Positions 12,240-24,189 of a stretch of 64,000 nucleotides of DNA are shown here, piece by piece; the stretch's first letter is position 1; each line of letters opens with the position of its first letter. The stretch covers positions 49,361,404 to 49,425,403 of the forward strand of contig CM022955.1 in NCBI GenBank assembly GCA_012931725.1, written 5' to 3'. Below the pieces are notes generated by a model. The model saw nothing but the letters and a program-made list of their open reading frames with translations, had not been told where the DNA came from and made no database searches. The stretch comes from Litsea cubeba. Taxonomy: Eukaryota > Streptophyta > Magnoliopsida > Laurales > Lauraceae. The position numbers and the translations under genes were made by a program.

Positions 12240-12714
12240 TATAAATAGGGGTGGCCAGCTTGCCATGAGAGAAGGAGAGAACATAGCAGTAGGAATCATG
12301 TCCAGGAGGTGTCTGAAATTGCTTGATCCGGGGGGAAACCTTGCGCCGTTGGACGACTATCCCCGAGGGGGAAAGGCTGTCGTGGTCTGCGCGCTCACTG
12401 AAGGAACTCCCCGTGGACCACGCGCTCTCTGAACGCGGGTTCACGGCCATCCGCCCTTGGCCAGACAGAGTGAGGATGCACTGCAGGGGGGCGGTGGCGC
12501 GTTCTCGTCCGACGCGGCCCTGTGCGCCCGTCGTACGGAAGGCGGGATGAGGCCCTGCTGGACCGGGAGGTTTCTTCAAGCTTGGCTGGTCCCATTGGCC
12601 GCCGAGGGTGTTGCAGAGCCCCGCGAGGTCCAGGGTTGCTCAGAACCTCCAGGCGGCGATCCGGCGTCCTCGAGCCTTCTGCCTGAAGAGTTGGTGAAGA
12701 TCAGAGTCTCCTAG
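12240..12714 (+). pseudogene. Second antisense reading frame of the Tat element, own TATA box, one internal stop
   Basis: A TATAAATA box at 12240-12247 precedes ATG at 12298. The frame reads to TGA at 12430-12432, then stays open in the same frame to TAG at 12712-12714, about 138 codons in all. Segments include KLLDPGGNLAPLDDYPRGG, VVVCALTEGT and ASSSLLPEELVKIRVS. AT-rich sequence resembling a 3' UTR follows (TTGTAATGAAG). A single CGA-to-TGA change would explain the stop. I do not recognise the protein. It could be a second transcription unit or the remnant of a longer antisense gene. Confidence 0.45.
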
Positions 12715-13096
12715 CCTTTATCCATTTTCTGTTTTTAGAGGACTGTGATCCTCCTTTCTGTATTTTGCTTTTCGTTCTGTATTTCTTGTAATGAAGTAGT
12801 TTGCAATGGATAAAAAGGAATTCTCTGATTACCCAAACTGTGTACAGCGCTTTTGAGTTCTTTTTTTCATTTCTTTGCACTGTTCTGGTACACTTTCTGT
12901 GCTGTTTGTGTTTGAGTGCTGGCACTGACCTCGAAACGGCTGGCTTTGGCCGAGCCGAGCTGCCTCGTGCCGAAGTGGAGTCATCATCCCACTGGTCTCG
13001 GCCGCGTGAGCATGAGCTCGGCAATGACTTTTGAGGGGTGTAGAAACCCTGATCTTTGGAATCCGGCCGAGTGTCCGAACTCGAGGCCTTCTCCAG

Positions 13097-13893
13097 GGCC
13101 CAAGGCCAGGAGCTTTAGGAAACGACCGAGTGTGGACTCGAGGCCTTTCCCAGGGCGGTGGGCCCAATCTCGGCTGAGTGTGAACTCGAAGCCTCTCCAT
13201 GGCCCAAGGCCAGGAGCTTTAGGAAACGACCGAGTGTGGACTCGAGGCCTTTCCCTGGGCGGTGGGCCCAATCTCGGCTGAGTGTGAACTCGAAGCCTCT
13301 CCATGGCCCAAGGCCAGGAGCTTTAGGAAACGACCGAGTGTGGACTCGAGGTCTTTTCCAGGGCGGTGGGCCCAATCTCGGCTGAGTGTGAACTCGAAGC
13401 CTCTCCATGGCCCAAGGCCAGGAGCTTTAGGAAACGACCGAGTCTGGACTCGAGGCCATTTCCAGGGCGGTGGGCCCAATCTCGGCTGAGTGTGAACTCG
13501 AAGCCTCTCCATGGCCCAAGGCCAGGAGCTTTAGGAAACGACCGAGTGTGGACTCGAGGCCTTTCCCTGGGCGGTGGGCCCAATCTCGGCTGAGTGTGAA
13601 CTCGAAGCCTCTCAATGGCCCAAGGCCAGGAGCTTTAGGAAACGACCGAGTCTGGACTCGAGGTCTTTTCCAGGGCGGTGGGCCCAATCTCGGCTGAGTG
13701 TGAACTCGAAGCCTCTCCATGGCCCAAGGCCAGGAGCTTTAGGAAACGACCGAGTCTGGACTCGAGGCCATTTCCAGGGCGGTGGGCCCAATCTCGGCTG
13801 AGTGTGAACTCGAAGCCTCTCCATGGCCCAAGGCCAGGAGCTTTAGGAAACGACCGAGTCTAGACTCGAGGCCATTTCCAGGGCGGTGGGCCC
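13097..13893. repeat. 104-bp tandem array in the Tat element 3' region
   Basis: Units begin GGCCCAAGGCCAGGAGC at 13097, 13201, 13305, 13409, 13513, 13617, 13721 and 13825; the last is partial. Variation is limited to a few sites (GTGTGGAC/GTCTGGAC, CCCAGGG/CCTGGG, CCATTT/CTTTT). The period is not a multiple of three. Tat-type 3' arrays are a known source of plant satellites. Confidence 0.95.
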
Positions 13894-13895
13894 GT

Positions 13896-14123
13896 GTGTC
13901 CAAGACACGGGATTTTAGGAAAGGCTGAGTTTAGGAACTCCGGGCCATTTCCAGGGCGTAGAGCCTCGATTGTGTCCAAGACACGGGATTTTAGGAAAGG
14001 CTGAGTTTAGGAACTCCAGGCCATTTCCAGGGCGTAGAGCCTCGATTGTGTCCAAGACACGGGATTTTAGGAAAGGCTGAGTGTAGGAACTCGAAGCCAT
14101 TTCCAGGGCGTAGAGCCTGTGCT
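13896..14123. repeat. 76-bp tandem array adjoining the 104-bp array
   Basis: Three units begin GTGTCCAAGACACGGG at 13896, 13972 and 14048. Each contains a short palindrome (GTGTCCAAGACAC). TTTAGGAAA, GAGT and CATTTCCAGGGCG are shared with the 104-bp unit, so the two arrays are related. Confidence 0.9.
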
Positions 14124-14198
14124 GCCGAAGTCGACCAGAGAGACAGATTGATGACAAGGCAAGAGCTGCTTTTATTGATTCTGAAGTTCATTACATCT

Positions 14199-17100
14199 TT
14201 AGAAATAAAATTTCTTCAGGTGGGATGCATTCCACGGTCTCGGTAGCGGCTTGCCGTCCAAGTCTTCGAGCTTGTATGCTGACTTTCCTGCCAGTGAGAC
14301 CACTCTGAACGGGCCATGCCAGTTCGGGGCAAGCTTCCCCTCATTTGGTTCCTTGTCAGCTGGCAGGGTCTTCTTTAAAACGAGCTCTCCCGCAGTGAAT
14401 CTTCTCTCCTTGACATTCTGATTGTACGCCCTGGCTAACCGCTGCTGATAGTCGGTCAGTCTCAGGGCTGCTGCTTCTCATCGCTCGTCCGCCAGCTCCA
14501 GCTCCATCGCCAGGTTCGTCTCATTTCGGCCTTGGTCGACCAGCTCTGTCCTCAGGGTAGGAAGGCCGATTTCCAAGGGAATGACCGCCTCCATCCCGTA
14601 GGCTAGAGAGAAGGGTGTTGCCGAGGTGGACCTCCTTGGAGTTGTTCTGTATGCCCACAGTACGCTCGGAAGCTCTTCTGTCCATCTGCCCTTTGCCTTG
14701 TCCAGTCGCTTCTTCAGGCCGTCCAGGATCACTTTGTTGGAGATTTCTGCCTGGCCATTACTCTGTGGATATGCCGGGGTGGAGTAATGGTTTCTGATGC
14801 CGTGCTCTTGGCAGAAGTCTCTGAAGGATTTGGAATCGAACTGAGTCCCGTTATCCGAGATCAGGGTCCGGGGGATGCCGAACCTCGTAAGGATGTTTTT
14901 CCAAACGAAGTTCCTGGAGTCCCTGTCCGTGATGGAGGACAACGGCTCAGCCTCTATCCACTTCGTGAAGTAGTCCGTAGCCACTATCAGCCATCTCTTG
15001 TTCCCTGGAGCTCGGTGAAGAGGCCCCACAATGTCCAGGCCCCATAGAGCGAAGGGCCATGGGCTAAAGAGGGGACTCAGATCCTGTGCTGGCTGATGGA
15101 GGGAGTGGGAGAACTTCTGGCATTTCTCGCATTTCCTGGCGTAGACCTGGGCGTCCTTTTGCATGTAGGGCCACCAGTAACCCTGGCTGATTGCTCTGTA
15201 GGCCAATGACCGACCTCCTATATGGCTGCCGCAGATTCCTTCATGGATCTCGTACAGGAAGTCGTCCACCTTGGTCGGGTGGACGCATTGGAGGTACGGA
15301 CCTGTGAAGGACTTCCTGTAGAGTTTGCCTTCTGGAGAGAGCCAAAACCGAGCTGCCTTGAGCCTGATCTTGTGGGCTTCTGTCTTGTCCTCGGGGAGCT
15401 GGTCATCCTTCAGGTAGGCGACGATTGGATCCATCCAGCTGGGGCCGAGGTCAGCACAGAGGATAAGCCGAGACGAATGGAGTTCTAGGCTTGACCTTGA
15501 TACTGACCCGACCTCGATGGTCCTCTTCTTTCCTGCTTCGACGGCGGAGGCCAGGTTTGCAAGCGCATCTGCGTGCGTGTTGGTATCTCTGGATATTTGT
15601 CTGACCTCGGCTTTCTGGAATTGGGAGAGTAGTTTTTTCGCAAGGGCCAAGTAGGCCGCCATCCTGTCGTCCCTAGCCTGGTAGTCCCCAGCGAGCTGGC
15701 TAGTTACCAGTTGAGAGTCGCTGAAGATCTCCAGATGCTGGGCTCCGAGGATTCGGGCGCTGTTCAACCCTGCAATCATTGCTTCGTACTCTGCCTCATT
15801 GTTCGTCGCTTTGAAGTCCAAGGTGAAGGCTTGCTCTATGACCAGTCCCTCTGGCGATTGGAGAACTATGCCGAGGCCTGCTCTCTTGGAGGTGGACGAC
15901 TCGTCGACAAAGATCCTCCATGCCGAGGTGGGAGACTGCTGGACTTCCGTTTCTACTGGCTCTTGCCCTGTGCCCCCCAGTGCCGTGCCGAGCTGGGTCG
16001 GAGCCGGGTTGGGGGAGGCGAATTCGACAATGAAGTCTGCCAGGATCTGGGCTTTGATCGCAGTTCGGGGATGGTACTGAATGTCATACTGCCCCAGTTC
16101 AACTGCCCACTTTGATATGCGCCCTGAAAAGTCAGCTTTCTTGAACAATGACCGGAGTGGATGCTCCGTGATCACCACAATAGTGTGGGATTGAAAATAA
16201 TGGGAGAGCTTGCGGAAGGCGGTAACGAGAGCCAACGCAAGCTTCTCCAACAGGAGGTACCTGGTCTCGGCATCGAGCAGGGTTTTGCTCGTGTAATAGA
16301 TCGGCTTTTGAACTCCCTCGTCCTCCCTTATGAGGACGGAGCTCACTGCGTGATCCGAGACCGCAAGATATAAATACAGAATCTCCCCCCGAGTTGGGGT
16401 GGAGAGTAATGGTGGTGACATCAAATAAGTTTTGATTGCGGCCAATGCCTGGTCGCACTCAGGGGTCCATTGGAACTTCAAATTTTTCCTCAAAAGCTGA
16501 AAGAAAGGCTTGCACTTATCTGATGAGCGGCTGATGAAGCGATTGAGTGCGGCGGCCATTCCTGTAAGCCTTTGAACTTCCTTCGTGGTAGAGGGACTCT
16601 GGATGCCCTGGATGGCAGTGATCTGTTCCGGATTGGCCTCTATCCCCCTCCGCGTCACCAAGCTGCCGAGGAACTTGCCAGAGGCTACGCCGAAGGCGCA
16701 CTTGGAAGCGTTGAGCTTGAGCTTGTAGGCGCGAAGGATGCCGAAGACTTGGCCGAGATCCGTCAGATGGTCGCTGGAGCGCACAGATTTGACGACCATG
16801 TCGTCGATGTACACCTCTACCGATCGGCCGAGCTGGGCCTGGAACATCTTCGTGACGAGGCGCTGATAAGTCGCCCCCGCGTTCTTCAGCCCGAAGGGCA
16901 TCACTTTATAGCAGTAAGTGCCGCGGGGGGTGATGAACGATGTTTTCTCCTCGTCGGGCTCGTAGAGCGGGATCTGATGATAGCCTCGGTAGGCGTCAAG
17001 GAAGCTCATTCGGTCGTGACCAGCGGTGGCGTCAATCAGTTGGTCAATCTTCGGGAGGGGGAAACTGTCCTTAGGGCAAGCCCTGTTCAGGTCGGTGAAG

Positions 17101-19925
17101 TCCACGCACACCCTCCACTTCCCAGTTTTCTTCTTGACGACCACCGTGTTGGCCAGCCATACCGGGTACTGGACTTCCCGGATGGCCCCTGCTTTTAGCA
17201 GGTTGTCGACCTCTTCGACGACCGCATCTGTCTGCTGCAGCCCGGTTCTGCGGGCCCTCTGCACTACCGGCTTGTGGTCGGGGTCGACGTTGAGCTTGTG
17301 GCACATGACCTCTGGGTCGACCCCGGGCATTTCACTTGGGTTCCAAGCGAAGACGTCCACATTCTGCATCAAGAACCGAGAGAGTTCGGCCCTTTCTTCG
17401 TCCGACAGCTGGGTGCCGATCAGGAAGAAACGGTCTGGGTCTGCCGGATCTAGCCTGACCTCGGCCAGGTCCTCGATGCTCTTCTTCTCAGGGTCCCGGC
17501 CGATCTCATCGAGGCCCTTCTCGAACTCGGCCAGGTTGACGCGCTCTGGCTCCTTCACTGCTGGGACAGCGGCCAGCATGCACTGCCTGGCCTGCTGCTG
17601 GTCTCCCTTTACCGTGACTACTTCCATCTTGCCTTCCTCGTTCTCATGGACGAACTTCAGCTTTTGGTGGAAGGAAGATGGAACTGCCTCTAGCTTGTGG
17701 AGCCACGTTCTGCCCAGAATGACATTGTAGGGAGAAGGGGCGTCCACAACCAGAAAGTCGGCTGACACGGAGGCTCCGCCAACTCGGGTTTCCAAGGTGA
17801 TCCGACCCTTGGGATAGACTGGCGTGGCGGATAACCCTAGCAGGGGTGCCCGGACCTCCGTGAGGTCTGCTTCGGAGAGCTTCATCCTCTTGAAGCAGTC
17901 GTAGTAGAGGACCTCGGAGGAGCTGCCGGAGTCGACGAGGATCCTCTTTACGGTGAAGTCTCTCAGTTTCATGGTGAGGAGCAGGGGGTCGTTGTGAGGG
18001 ACCTGGATTCCCTCTAGATCTCGATCCGAGAACGAGATGGCTGGTCTGTCGCGGCGGGCTCTCTTGGACGCCGGAGCGAGGTCGGCTTTCATTACTTCTT
18101 TCTCGTGCGAAGCCCGCCTGGCTTCGGCACGGGTTTGAGAGCTTCCCCGGGACGAGGAAGCGGGAGCCGAGGACGCCAGATGGATCACGTTGATGATCTT
18201 CTCTGAATCCTCGCTGTCTGGAGCCTGGGCCGTGCTCTGGTGAACCCGGCCCTCGCTGCCGCCGGCATCACCTTCCTTGATGAACTCTGGGATGTGGCCC
18301 TCTTTGGCCAGCTTTTCCAGATACCACTGCAAAGTCCTGCATTCTTCGGTCCTGTGCCCGTTGCCCTTATGGAAGGAGCAGTAGAGCTTGCTTCGGGCTC
18401 CTTCGGTGGGTTCACTCTTCATGGGCGGAGGGTACTTGAAGAACGGCTTGGATTTGATCTTGGCCAGGATGCGGTAGATCGGCTCCTTGAAGACGACGTT
18501 GACGCTCTGACTGGCGCTGGAGGGAGGTCTGGGCTTCCAATTGCCCCCAGACCTGGACGACGAAGGCTTCGTCGAACTGGAGGCCCAGTCCCGCTTGGGC
18601 TCCTGCTTCTGGGAGGGCCTCCCGCCTCTTTGCCGAGGCTGGCTATTCTTCTGTTCGGGCTCCGGATGCCCGTCCTGATCCTTAGCTCGGATCTCGTCTT
18701 CCTCCCGGGCGATGAAGCGCTTCACCCGGGACATTAACTCTGACATGGACTCTGGGGTGTCCCCGGCCAAGTCCTTTCGCAAGTCGCTGCCGGGGATCAG
18801 GGCATGCTGGAAGGCGTAGATGGCTATCGCCTCCCTCGCGCCATCGATCTGGCTGTAGACCGCCCAGAATCGGTGGGTGAACTTGGCGGGAGTTTCGCCC
18901 TGCTTCATTCTCAAGGCGATTAGGTCCCCTTCCTTTTTGGGGACGACGGTGTAGGCTTGGAACTTCTTCAGGAAGGAGAGCTGGAGCTCCTTCCAACTGG
19001 AAACCGACTGCTCTGGGAGAGAGCAGAACCACTTCAGGGGGAGGTCACCCAAACTGGAGGAGAAGATTTTGCAGTTTAGGTGACCCTCGTTTCCCCAGAT
19101 GGACATCTTCTGGGAGAAGTGTCGGAGGTGTGCAGATGGGTCGGACAGTCCGTCGTAGGGGACGAACCGCGGGACGGAGAACTTCCTGGGCAAGGGGGTG
19201 TGCTCGATCTCTTTTGTGAAGGGCGAGCCCCCGAGATCAGTGTGACCACAGAGCTGCTTCTGGTCCCGCATGTCCAAGTTGTGCTGGAGAGCCAATCTGA
19301 CGCGTTTGTCAAATCGCTCTTGCTCGTCGTCCTTCTCTGGAGTCTGAGCTCGGAGCTTTCGCTTGGGATGGCTCGGGCTACGACGGCTATGGGTTCGGCC
19401 GTTGCGGCTGTGGTGACTTCGGCTGTCGCTCGAGCCTTCGTCACGGATCTGGCTCCGTTTCTGGTCCAGATGATTTCTGAGTTCCTCGCGGGGAGGCTGG
19501 GCTGCCTTGCTGGGGGCATCCCTCTTTTTTCCCTGAGGCTCAGAGACCGGCCTCAAGGAGGCAGCTTGTGCCACCCTTAGCTGTTGTTGGACCCGCTGGA
19601 GCTCTTGAACTAGCTGCTCCTGCTTCTGGAGAAGAGCGTCTTGTGCTGCGACGTCTCCCTCAGCTGCAACAGCTTTATCTTTGCGGGGACGTTCGTGTCG
19701 ACGCTCGTCGCGCCTGAGTGGCACGGTTTCGTCCGCTGAGAGCGGGGCCTCGACTCCCTCCTGGAATGGGATCTCGACCAAGAGTTGGGAGCCCAGGCGA
19801 CCCTCGCCTGCGGATGTGCCTTGGATCGTTCGGGACCGTCCCTGAGGAGGGACGTCCGTTGACGGTGCTAGCAGCTCGAGAACTGGTCTTGAAGATTCTC
19901 CGCCTTTCTTAGCTTTCGGAGGCAT
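14199..19925 (-). CDS. Gag-Pol polyprotein of the Tat element, one internal TGA
   Basis: ATG at 19925-19923 (MPPKAKKGG) opens 1,815 codons to TGA at 14480-14478. Domains by approximate residue: gag ~260-420 (DPSAHLRHFSQKM); a zinc-finger-like CSFHKGNGHRTEEC ~515-528; aspartic protease DSGSSSEVL ~664; reverse transcriptase with YIDDMVVKS ~1038; RNase H ending ILADFIVEF; second archaeal-type RNase H from IFVDESSTSKRAG ~1337; integrase zinc finger ending CEKCQKF ~1592, LDIVGP ~1628 and DNGTQFDS ~1694. The frame continues past TGA through GPFRVVSLAG and LEDLDGKPLP to TAA at 14201-14199. The integrase C-terminus is therefore cut by one probable CGA-to-TGA change. No other disruption was seen. Confidence 0.93.
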
Positions 19926-19985
19926 GGCTTCTGAGAGGTTGAGATTAAGAAGATTGGGAAGGTTTTGAGAGGTTGGGATATTACT

Positions 19986-20003
19986 TTCCCACAGACGGCG
20001 CCA
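19986..20003 (-). promoter_or_regulatory. Primer-binding site of the Tat element
   Basis: On the minus strand TGGCGCCGTCTGTGGGAA follows the 5' LTR after a two-base AT spacer. The gag-only element has the same site and spacing at 25598-25616. Confidence 0.85.
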
Positions 20004-20005
20004 AT

Positions 20006-20962
20006 TGTAGGTGCAGAAAATTATGACCCACAATAAGAGGGTGCCTTACAGGACTTATCCGAGAAGATGATTGTGTCTGGAATGTCTGGATGCCGTCCGA
20101 AAGCCTGAAAGAGAGTAGCAAACGGTCAGAGGACCCTGGCCTGAGCGGCGCAAGGCTCTCCGATGCCAAAGTCAGTGTGGGAACTGGAACAATGGAAGGA
20201 GAGGGAGAAGAGAGGCAGAGTAAGGGCTCTGTGAATGAGATTATGCGTACCTTGCATGGTGCATGGAGTTCTATTTATAGAGGTTTGGATCGTATCTTTC
20301 AGAAGATATCTTGGTGTGGGTCCCATGATTTGACTGAGAAGTCATGATCAGCCCACAAAGTAATAAATGCAGTCTAATCCGGCCCACTCAGCATTTAATG
20401 CTAGTCGGGTCAGCCCACATTGCATTAAATGCGTGTCTTGTTGGGCCAGATTGTGTTGGGCGCCTTTGGCGGTAGGAGTACCAGCGGATCTGCCCTCGGG
20501 CCTTGCCCTGATGTGGCCTCAGCCGCTGGATGCCGCCATGTCAGCGATCTGATGAAGATCGTGGGCGGCTGGATGTCGTGTCTGTCCCACTAGCTCGTGA
20601 CCCTATCCCTCCACGTGCCTGATGACGTGGGGGATGAGGGGCGCAAGTGAAGGTTCTTTCTTGCTGCGGCTACTGTCCTGGCTTCTTCAGCCGAGGTGGC
20701 TTTAGCCGAGGTGGGGCTCTCTGCGGAGATGGCATCCGGGGTGGCCCCACCGAGGTGGAATCTTTGCCGAGATAATACCCGAGGTGGTCCAGTTCGGCGC
20801 TTGTGGCCTGGAGATGCTTGATGTCGGCCAAAGCCTCTGCCCTGGTAGCCGGGATGAGATCGGTGCCACGTAGATGGCACGCGGATGGCACGTGAGAATG
20901 CTTAGCCCCATCTGATGGCTGTGATTAGCTTAATCCTGTAGCTCTGGAAATCTCCCCACACA
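20006..20962 (-). repeat. 5' LTR of the Tat element
   Basis: 957 bp, partner of 8128-9085. A minus-strand CTATAAATAG box at 20271-20280 is the likely promoter of the genomic transcript. ATTAG follows at 20963-20967. Confidence 0.95.
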
Positions 20963-20967
20963 ATTAG

Positions 20968-21911
20968 AATGTAATAGCAATATGGATCAAAAATACCATT
21001 TTAATTAATGGTGATTTCGTTCAAACCACTGCCACCTGAAAGTGAAAACAGTCATGGGCCGAACACTATAAAAAGGTTGTAATTTTTGCTTGTGTTTTGA
21101 AATTGTGGACATATTCTTTGCCAATGGGGCATGTGGACCATGTCTTGCCAGAAAAAGAAAAGTACAAAGGTTTCTGATTGTTTTAATGGGACAATATGCT
21201 TACCGATATTTAGGATGTTCCAACAGCATATCATAAAATATGGGGGCGGCGCGCCCAAATATCTCAGATGACAATGGGATAGTAATGGCGGGATGAAGGT
21301 ATGTGGCTATGCAATCACTTTCGTATCTCTATTACATGAAAGCTAGGAAAGCAAAACAAGCTTTTTTTTCTTTATCAGCAAGTAGAAAATATATTAATAT
21401 ATTTTGTATTAACAAGGGCCAAATATGGGCTTCCACCCATTCAATGGCAGGCCCTCAACATTTGTTTAATGGAAATGTAAAATAAAGAAAGAGAATAGAG
21501 ATTGCCCATGTATGTATTGTTAACCAATCCCATTGGCCACATACATGTTATGTATGGATGTGATGATCATAGCTAGAGAAAACCATAGCCATAGGCATTC
21601 ATTTAAGTTAACAACCCCACCCCATTGCCATAGAACCTTCTTCTTCCTTCAAATATATATGCAACACGAGAGACTTCACTCCTAAGCTTTCTCCTCTTCT
21701 TCTCTTATTAATCTACATGTACATGTCGATGCTTTTCATATTAATCTATCTGTTGATGTTTTTCGTACTTCCTAGTCAAACAAGTCCCACACGTTATTAC
21801 TAACTTCCGGAAAGTTGTTCTCAATGTTAATGGTTTTGGTAGGATACTTGGTCGGTTACTGTTAAAACCGACCAAACTTCATCTTAATACACTCTTTTCC
21901 ACTGGTGACCC
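20968..21911. other. Spacer between two LTR elements
   Basis: AT-rich. The only candidate is the short reading frame at 21717-21803, listed separately. Confidence 0.5.
21717..21803 (+). CDS. Possible short secreted peptide or first exon
   Basis: ATG at 21717 opens 28 codons (MYMSMLFILIYLLMFFVLPS, then a short polar tail) ending TAA at 21801-21803. The N-terminus looks like a signal peptide. ATATATATG near 21650 could be a TATA box. No family is recognised and a chance frame is quite possible. The gag-only element inserted about 110 bp downstream. Confidence 0.2.
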   Translation: MYMSMLFILIYLLMFFVLPSQTSPTRYY

Positions 21912-21915
21912 CACA

Positions 21916-22802
21916 TGTAAGTGCACAAAAATTCACGGACCCGGGAGGGTGGTGTTCTTGCGACTCACTGAGGAGGACGAAGGCTGAGGCTCCCCGTCTC
22001 CTCGTTGATGATGGAAGAACCGATGCCTGAGAACCTGGAAGAGGGAGAAGAAACAGGTCAGAGGACCCTGGCTGTGGGCAGCGCAGGGCTCTCCGATGCC
22101 TAAGTCAGTATGAGTACTGGACAGTAGGAGGAGATTTTGGGGGAGAAGGTGATACCAGCGTGGTTCTCTCGGACGGGAGAGAGAGTCAGCGAGAGGGAGT
22201 CCCCTTTACTGTTCTGGTTTTTCCCCTTTTATAGAGGAGGAGAGGGAGATAGTTGACTTTGGAGAGAGAGGAGGCAGGAGACAACGAGGTGATTAGCCGT
22301 CCCATCACAGCCCACTCTGGCGTCTGTGGACGCCGATCTGTCAGGAAGCATGGGCGGCATGGGAGGCTCTGTCTGTCAGAGAGTACAGGCGTGCCCTTGT
22401 CTTGTCGCGCGTGCTCTAGCGTGCTTAAGTGTCCAAGGGTGGACAGCTGTCAGGCCCTGCCTTGGCTAGTCCTGGCATCCTGACCGAGGTCGGGGAGCCG
22501 AGGTCGGAGAGGACCTTGACTTGGCTAGAGACCCTGCGGAGACGCCGAAGTGGAGGACCGGGGAGGAGTCCCTAGCCGAGCTGGAGACGACCTGCCGAGG
22601 TGGAGCTCAGCCGGGCTCGGAGCGTCCTGGCCGAGGTGGAAATGTCGTGCAAGGGGCCGAGATGAGTCTCTGGCCGGAGTGGGGCACTTGGCCGAACTGG
22701 CGGACGTTGAGACGGGCCTTGCCGAGATGGCCTAGCTGGCGCCGGAGCATGAGATAGAGCATCCGGCCAGTCATCCGGTGAGTTCGGAAATATCCCCACA
22801 CA
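21916..22802 (-). repeat. 3' LTR of the gag-only element
   Basis: 887 bp, matched by 25619-26505. On the minus strand AGAAGCTGGGGGGCTAT, the polypurine tract, lies just inside it. Confidence 0.95.
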
Positions 22803-22967
22803 ATAGCCCCCCAGCTTCTGAGCTCGATAGACTGCTCTTTTGAGGTCAGAAGGTAAGTATCATGGGGATGACTGGCTGGCAATGAACCAGAGCTAGAGGT
22901 TGGCATCACTGCTAAGCTGTAACAGGGTGCTTCTGCCGAGCTGGAGAGTGAGTACCGAGAGACGCTT

Positions 22968-24183
22968 ATGGAGATCCCACTGGCTCGCCACCAGGGGCCT
23001 GTGCCGGGCATCTGGCGCGAGGGCCGCGATGCGCCTGCCGCACGCAATGGAGATCCCACTGGCTCGTCACCAGGGGCCTGTGCCGGGCATCGGGCTCGAG
23101 GGCCGCGATGCGCCCGCCGCACGCAATGGAGATCCCACTGGCTCGTCACCAGGGGCCTGTGCCGGGCATCGGGCGCGAGGGCCGCGATGCGCCTGCCGCA
23201 CGCAATGGAGATCCCACTGGCTCGTCACCGGGGGCCTGTGCCGGGCATCGGGCGCGAGGGCCGCGATGCGCCTGCCGCACGCAATGGAGATCCCACTGGC
23301 TCGTCACCAGGGGCCTGTGCCGGGCATCGGGCGCGAGGGCCGCGATGCGCCTGCCGCGCGCAATGGACATCCCACTGGCTCGTCACCAGGGGCCTGTGCC
23401 GGGCATCGGGCGCGAGGGCCGCGATGCGCCTGCCGCACGCAATGGAGATCCCACTGGCTCGTCACCAGGGGCCTGTGCCGGGCATCGGGCGCGAGGGCCG
23501 CGATGCGCCTGCCGCACGCAATGGAGATCCCACTGGCTCGTCACCAGGGGCCTGTGCCGGGCATCGGGCGCGAGGGCCGCGATGCGCCTGCCGCACGCAA
23601 TGGAGATCCCACTGGCTCGTCACCAGGGGCCTGTGCCGGGCATCGGGCGCGAGGGCCGCGATGCGCCTGCCGCACGCAATGGAGATCCCACTGGCTCGTC
23701 ACCAGGGGCCTGTGCCGGGCATCGGGCGCGAGGGCCGCGATGCGCCTGCCGCACGCAATGGAGATCCCACTGGCTCGTCACCAGGGGCCTGTGCCGGGCA
23801 TCGGGCGCGAGGGCCGCGATGCGCCTGCCGCACGCAATGGAGATCCCACTGGCTCGTCACCAGGGGCCTGTGCCGGGCATCGGGCGCGAGGGCCGCGATG
23901 CGCCTGCCGCACGCAATGGAGATCCCACTGGCTCGTCACCAGGGGCCTGTGCCGGGCATCGGGCGCGAGGGCCGCGATGCGCCTGCCGCACGCAATGGAG
24001 ATCCCACTGGCTCGTCACCAGGGGCCTGTGCCGGGCATCGGGCGCGAGGGCCGCGATGCGCCTGCCGCACGCAATGGAGATCCCACTGGCTCGTCACCAG
24101 GGGCCTGTGCCGGGCATCGGGCGCGAGGGCCGCGATGCGCCTGCCGCACGCAATGGAGATCCCCACTGGCTCGTCACCAGGGG
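22968..24183. repeat. GC-rich 79-bp tandem array, about 15.4 copies
   Basis: Units beginning ATGGAGATCCCACTGGCTCG recur every 79 bp from 22968 to 24153, with a final partial unit. Variants sit in copies 1, 2, 4, 5 and 6 (for example GCATCTGGCGCG, GGGCTCGAG, GCGCGCAATGGACATC). Later copies appear identical until the last, which gains one C. Because 79 leaves remainder one when divided by three and the unit has no stops, all three plus frames stay open for over 1 kb. Confidence 0.95.
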
Positions 24184-24189
24184 TACGAA

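Larger units (their letters stand above)
8128..20962 (-). mobile_element. Full-length Ty3/gypsy retrotransposon, Tat lineage, 12.8 kb, very young
   Basis: LTRs at 8128-9085 and 20006-20962 flank a 10.9-kb interior, with a perfect ATTAG duplication at 8123-8127 and 20963-20967. LTRs begin TGTAGGTGCAG and end CACACA. Element sense is minus: 5' LTR (right), primer-binding site, gag-pol, two tandem arrays, antisense genes, polypurine tract, 3' LTR (left). Tat-lineage traits are the second RNase H between reverse transcriptase and integrase, the antisense gene and the 3' tandem repeats. By eye the LTRs differ by two substitutions (ATAATGG/ACAATGG; GGATGACA/GGATGGCA) and one G-run indel. Three reading frames each carry one nonsense codon, so this copy is probably not autonomous. 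Confidence 0.95.

Noticed and set aside
12829..13863. Many 75-123-codon frames on both strands
   Set aside because: Products of the 104-bp tandem array; the frame shifts from unit to unit.
13097..14123. CRISPR-like repeat array
   Set aside because: Head-to-tail repeats without unique spacers, inside a plant retrotransposon.
16572..19580. Long plus-strand frames opposite gag-pol (up to 234 codons)
   Set aside because: Shadows of the GC-rich gag-pol frame with no domains or promoter, unlike the spliced antisense gene at 9682.
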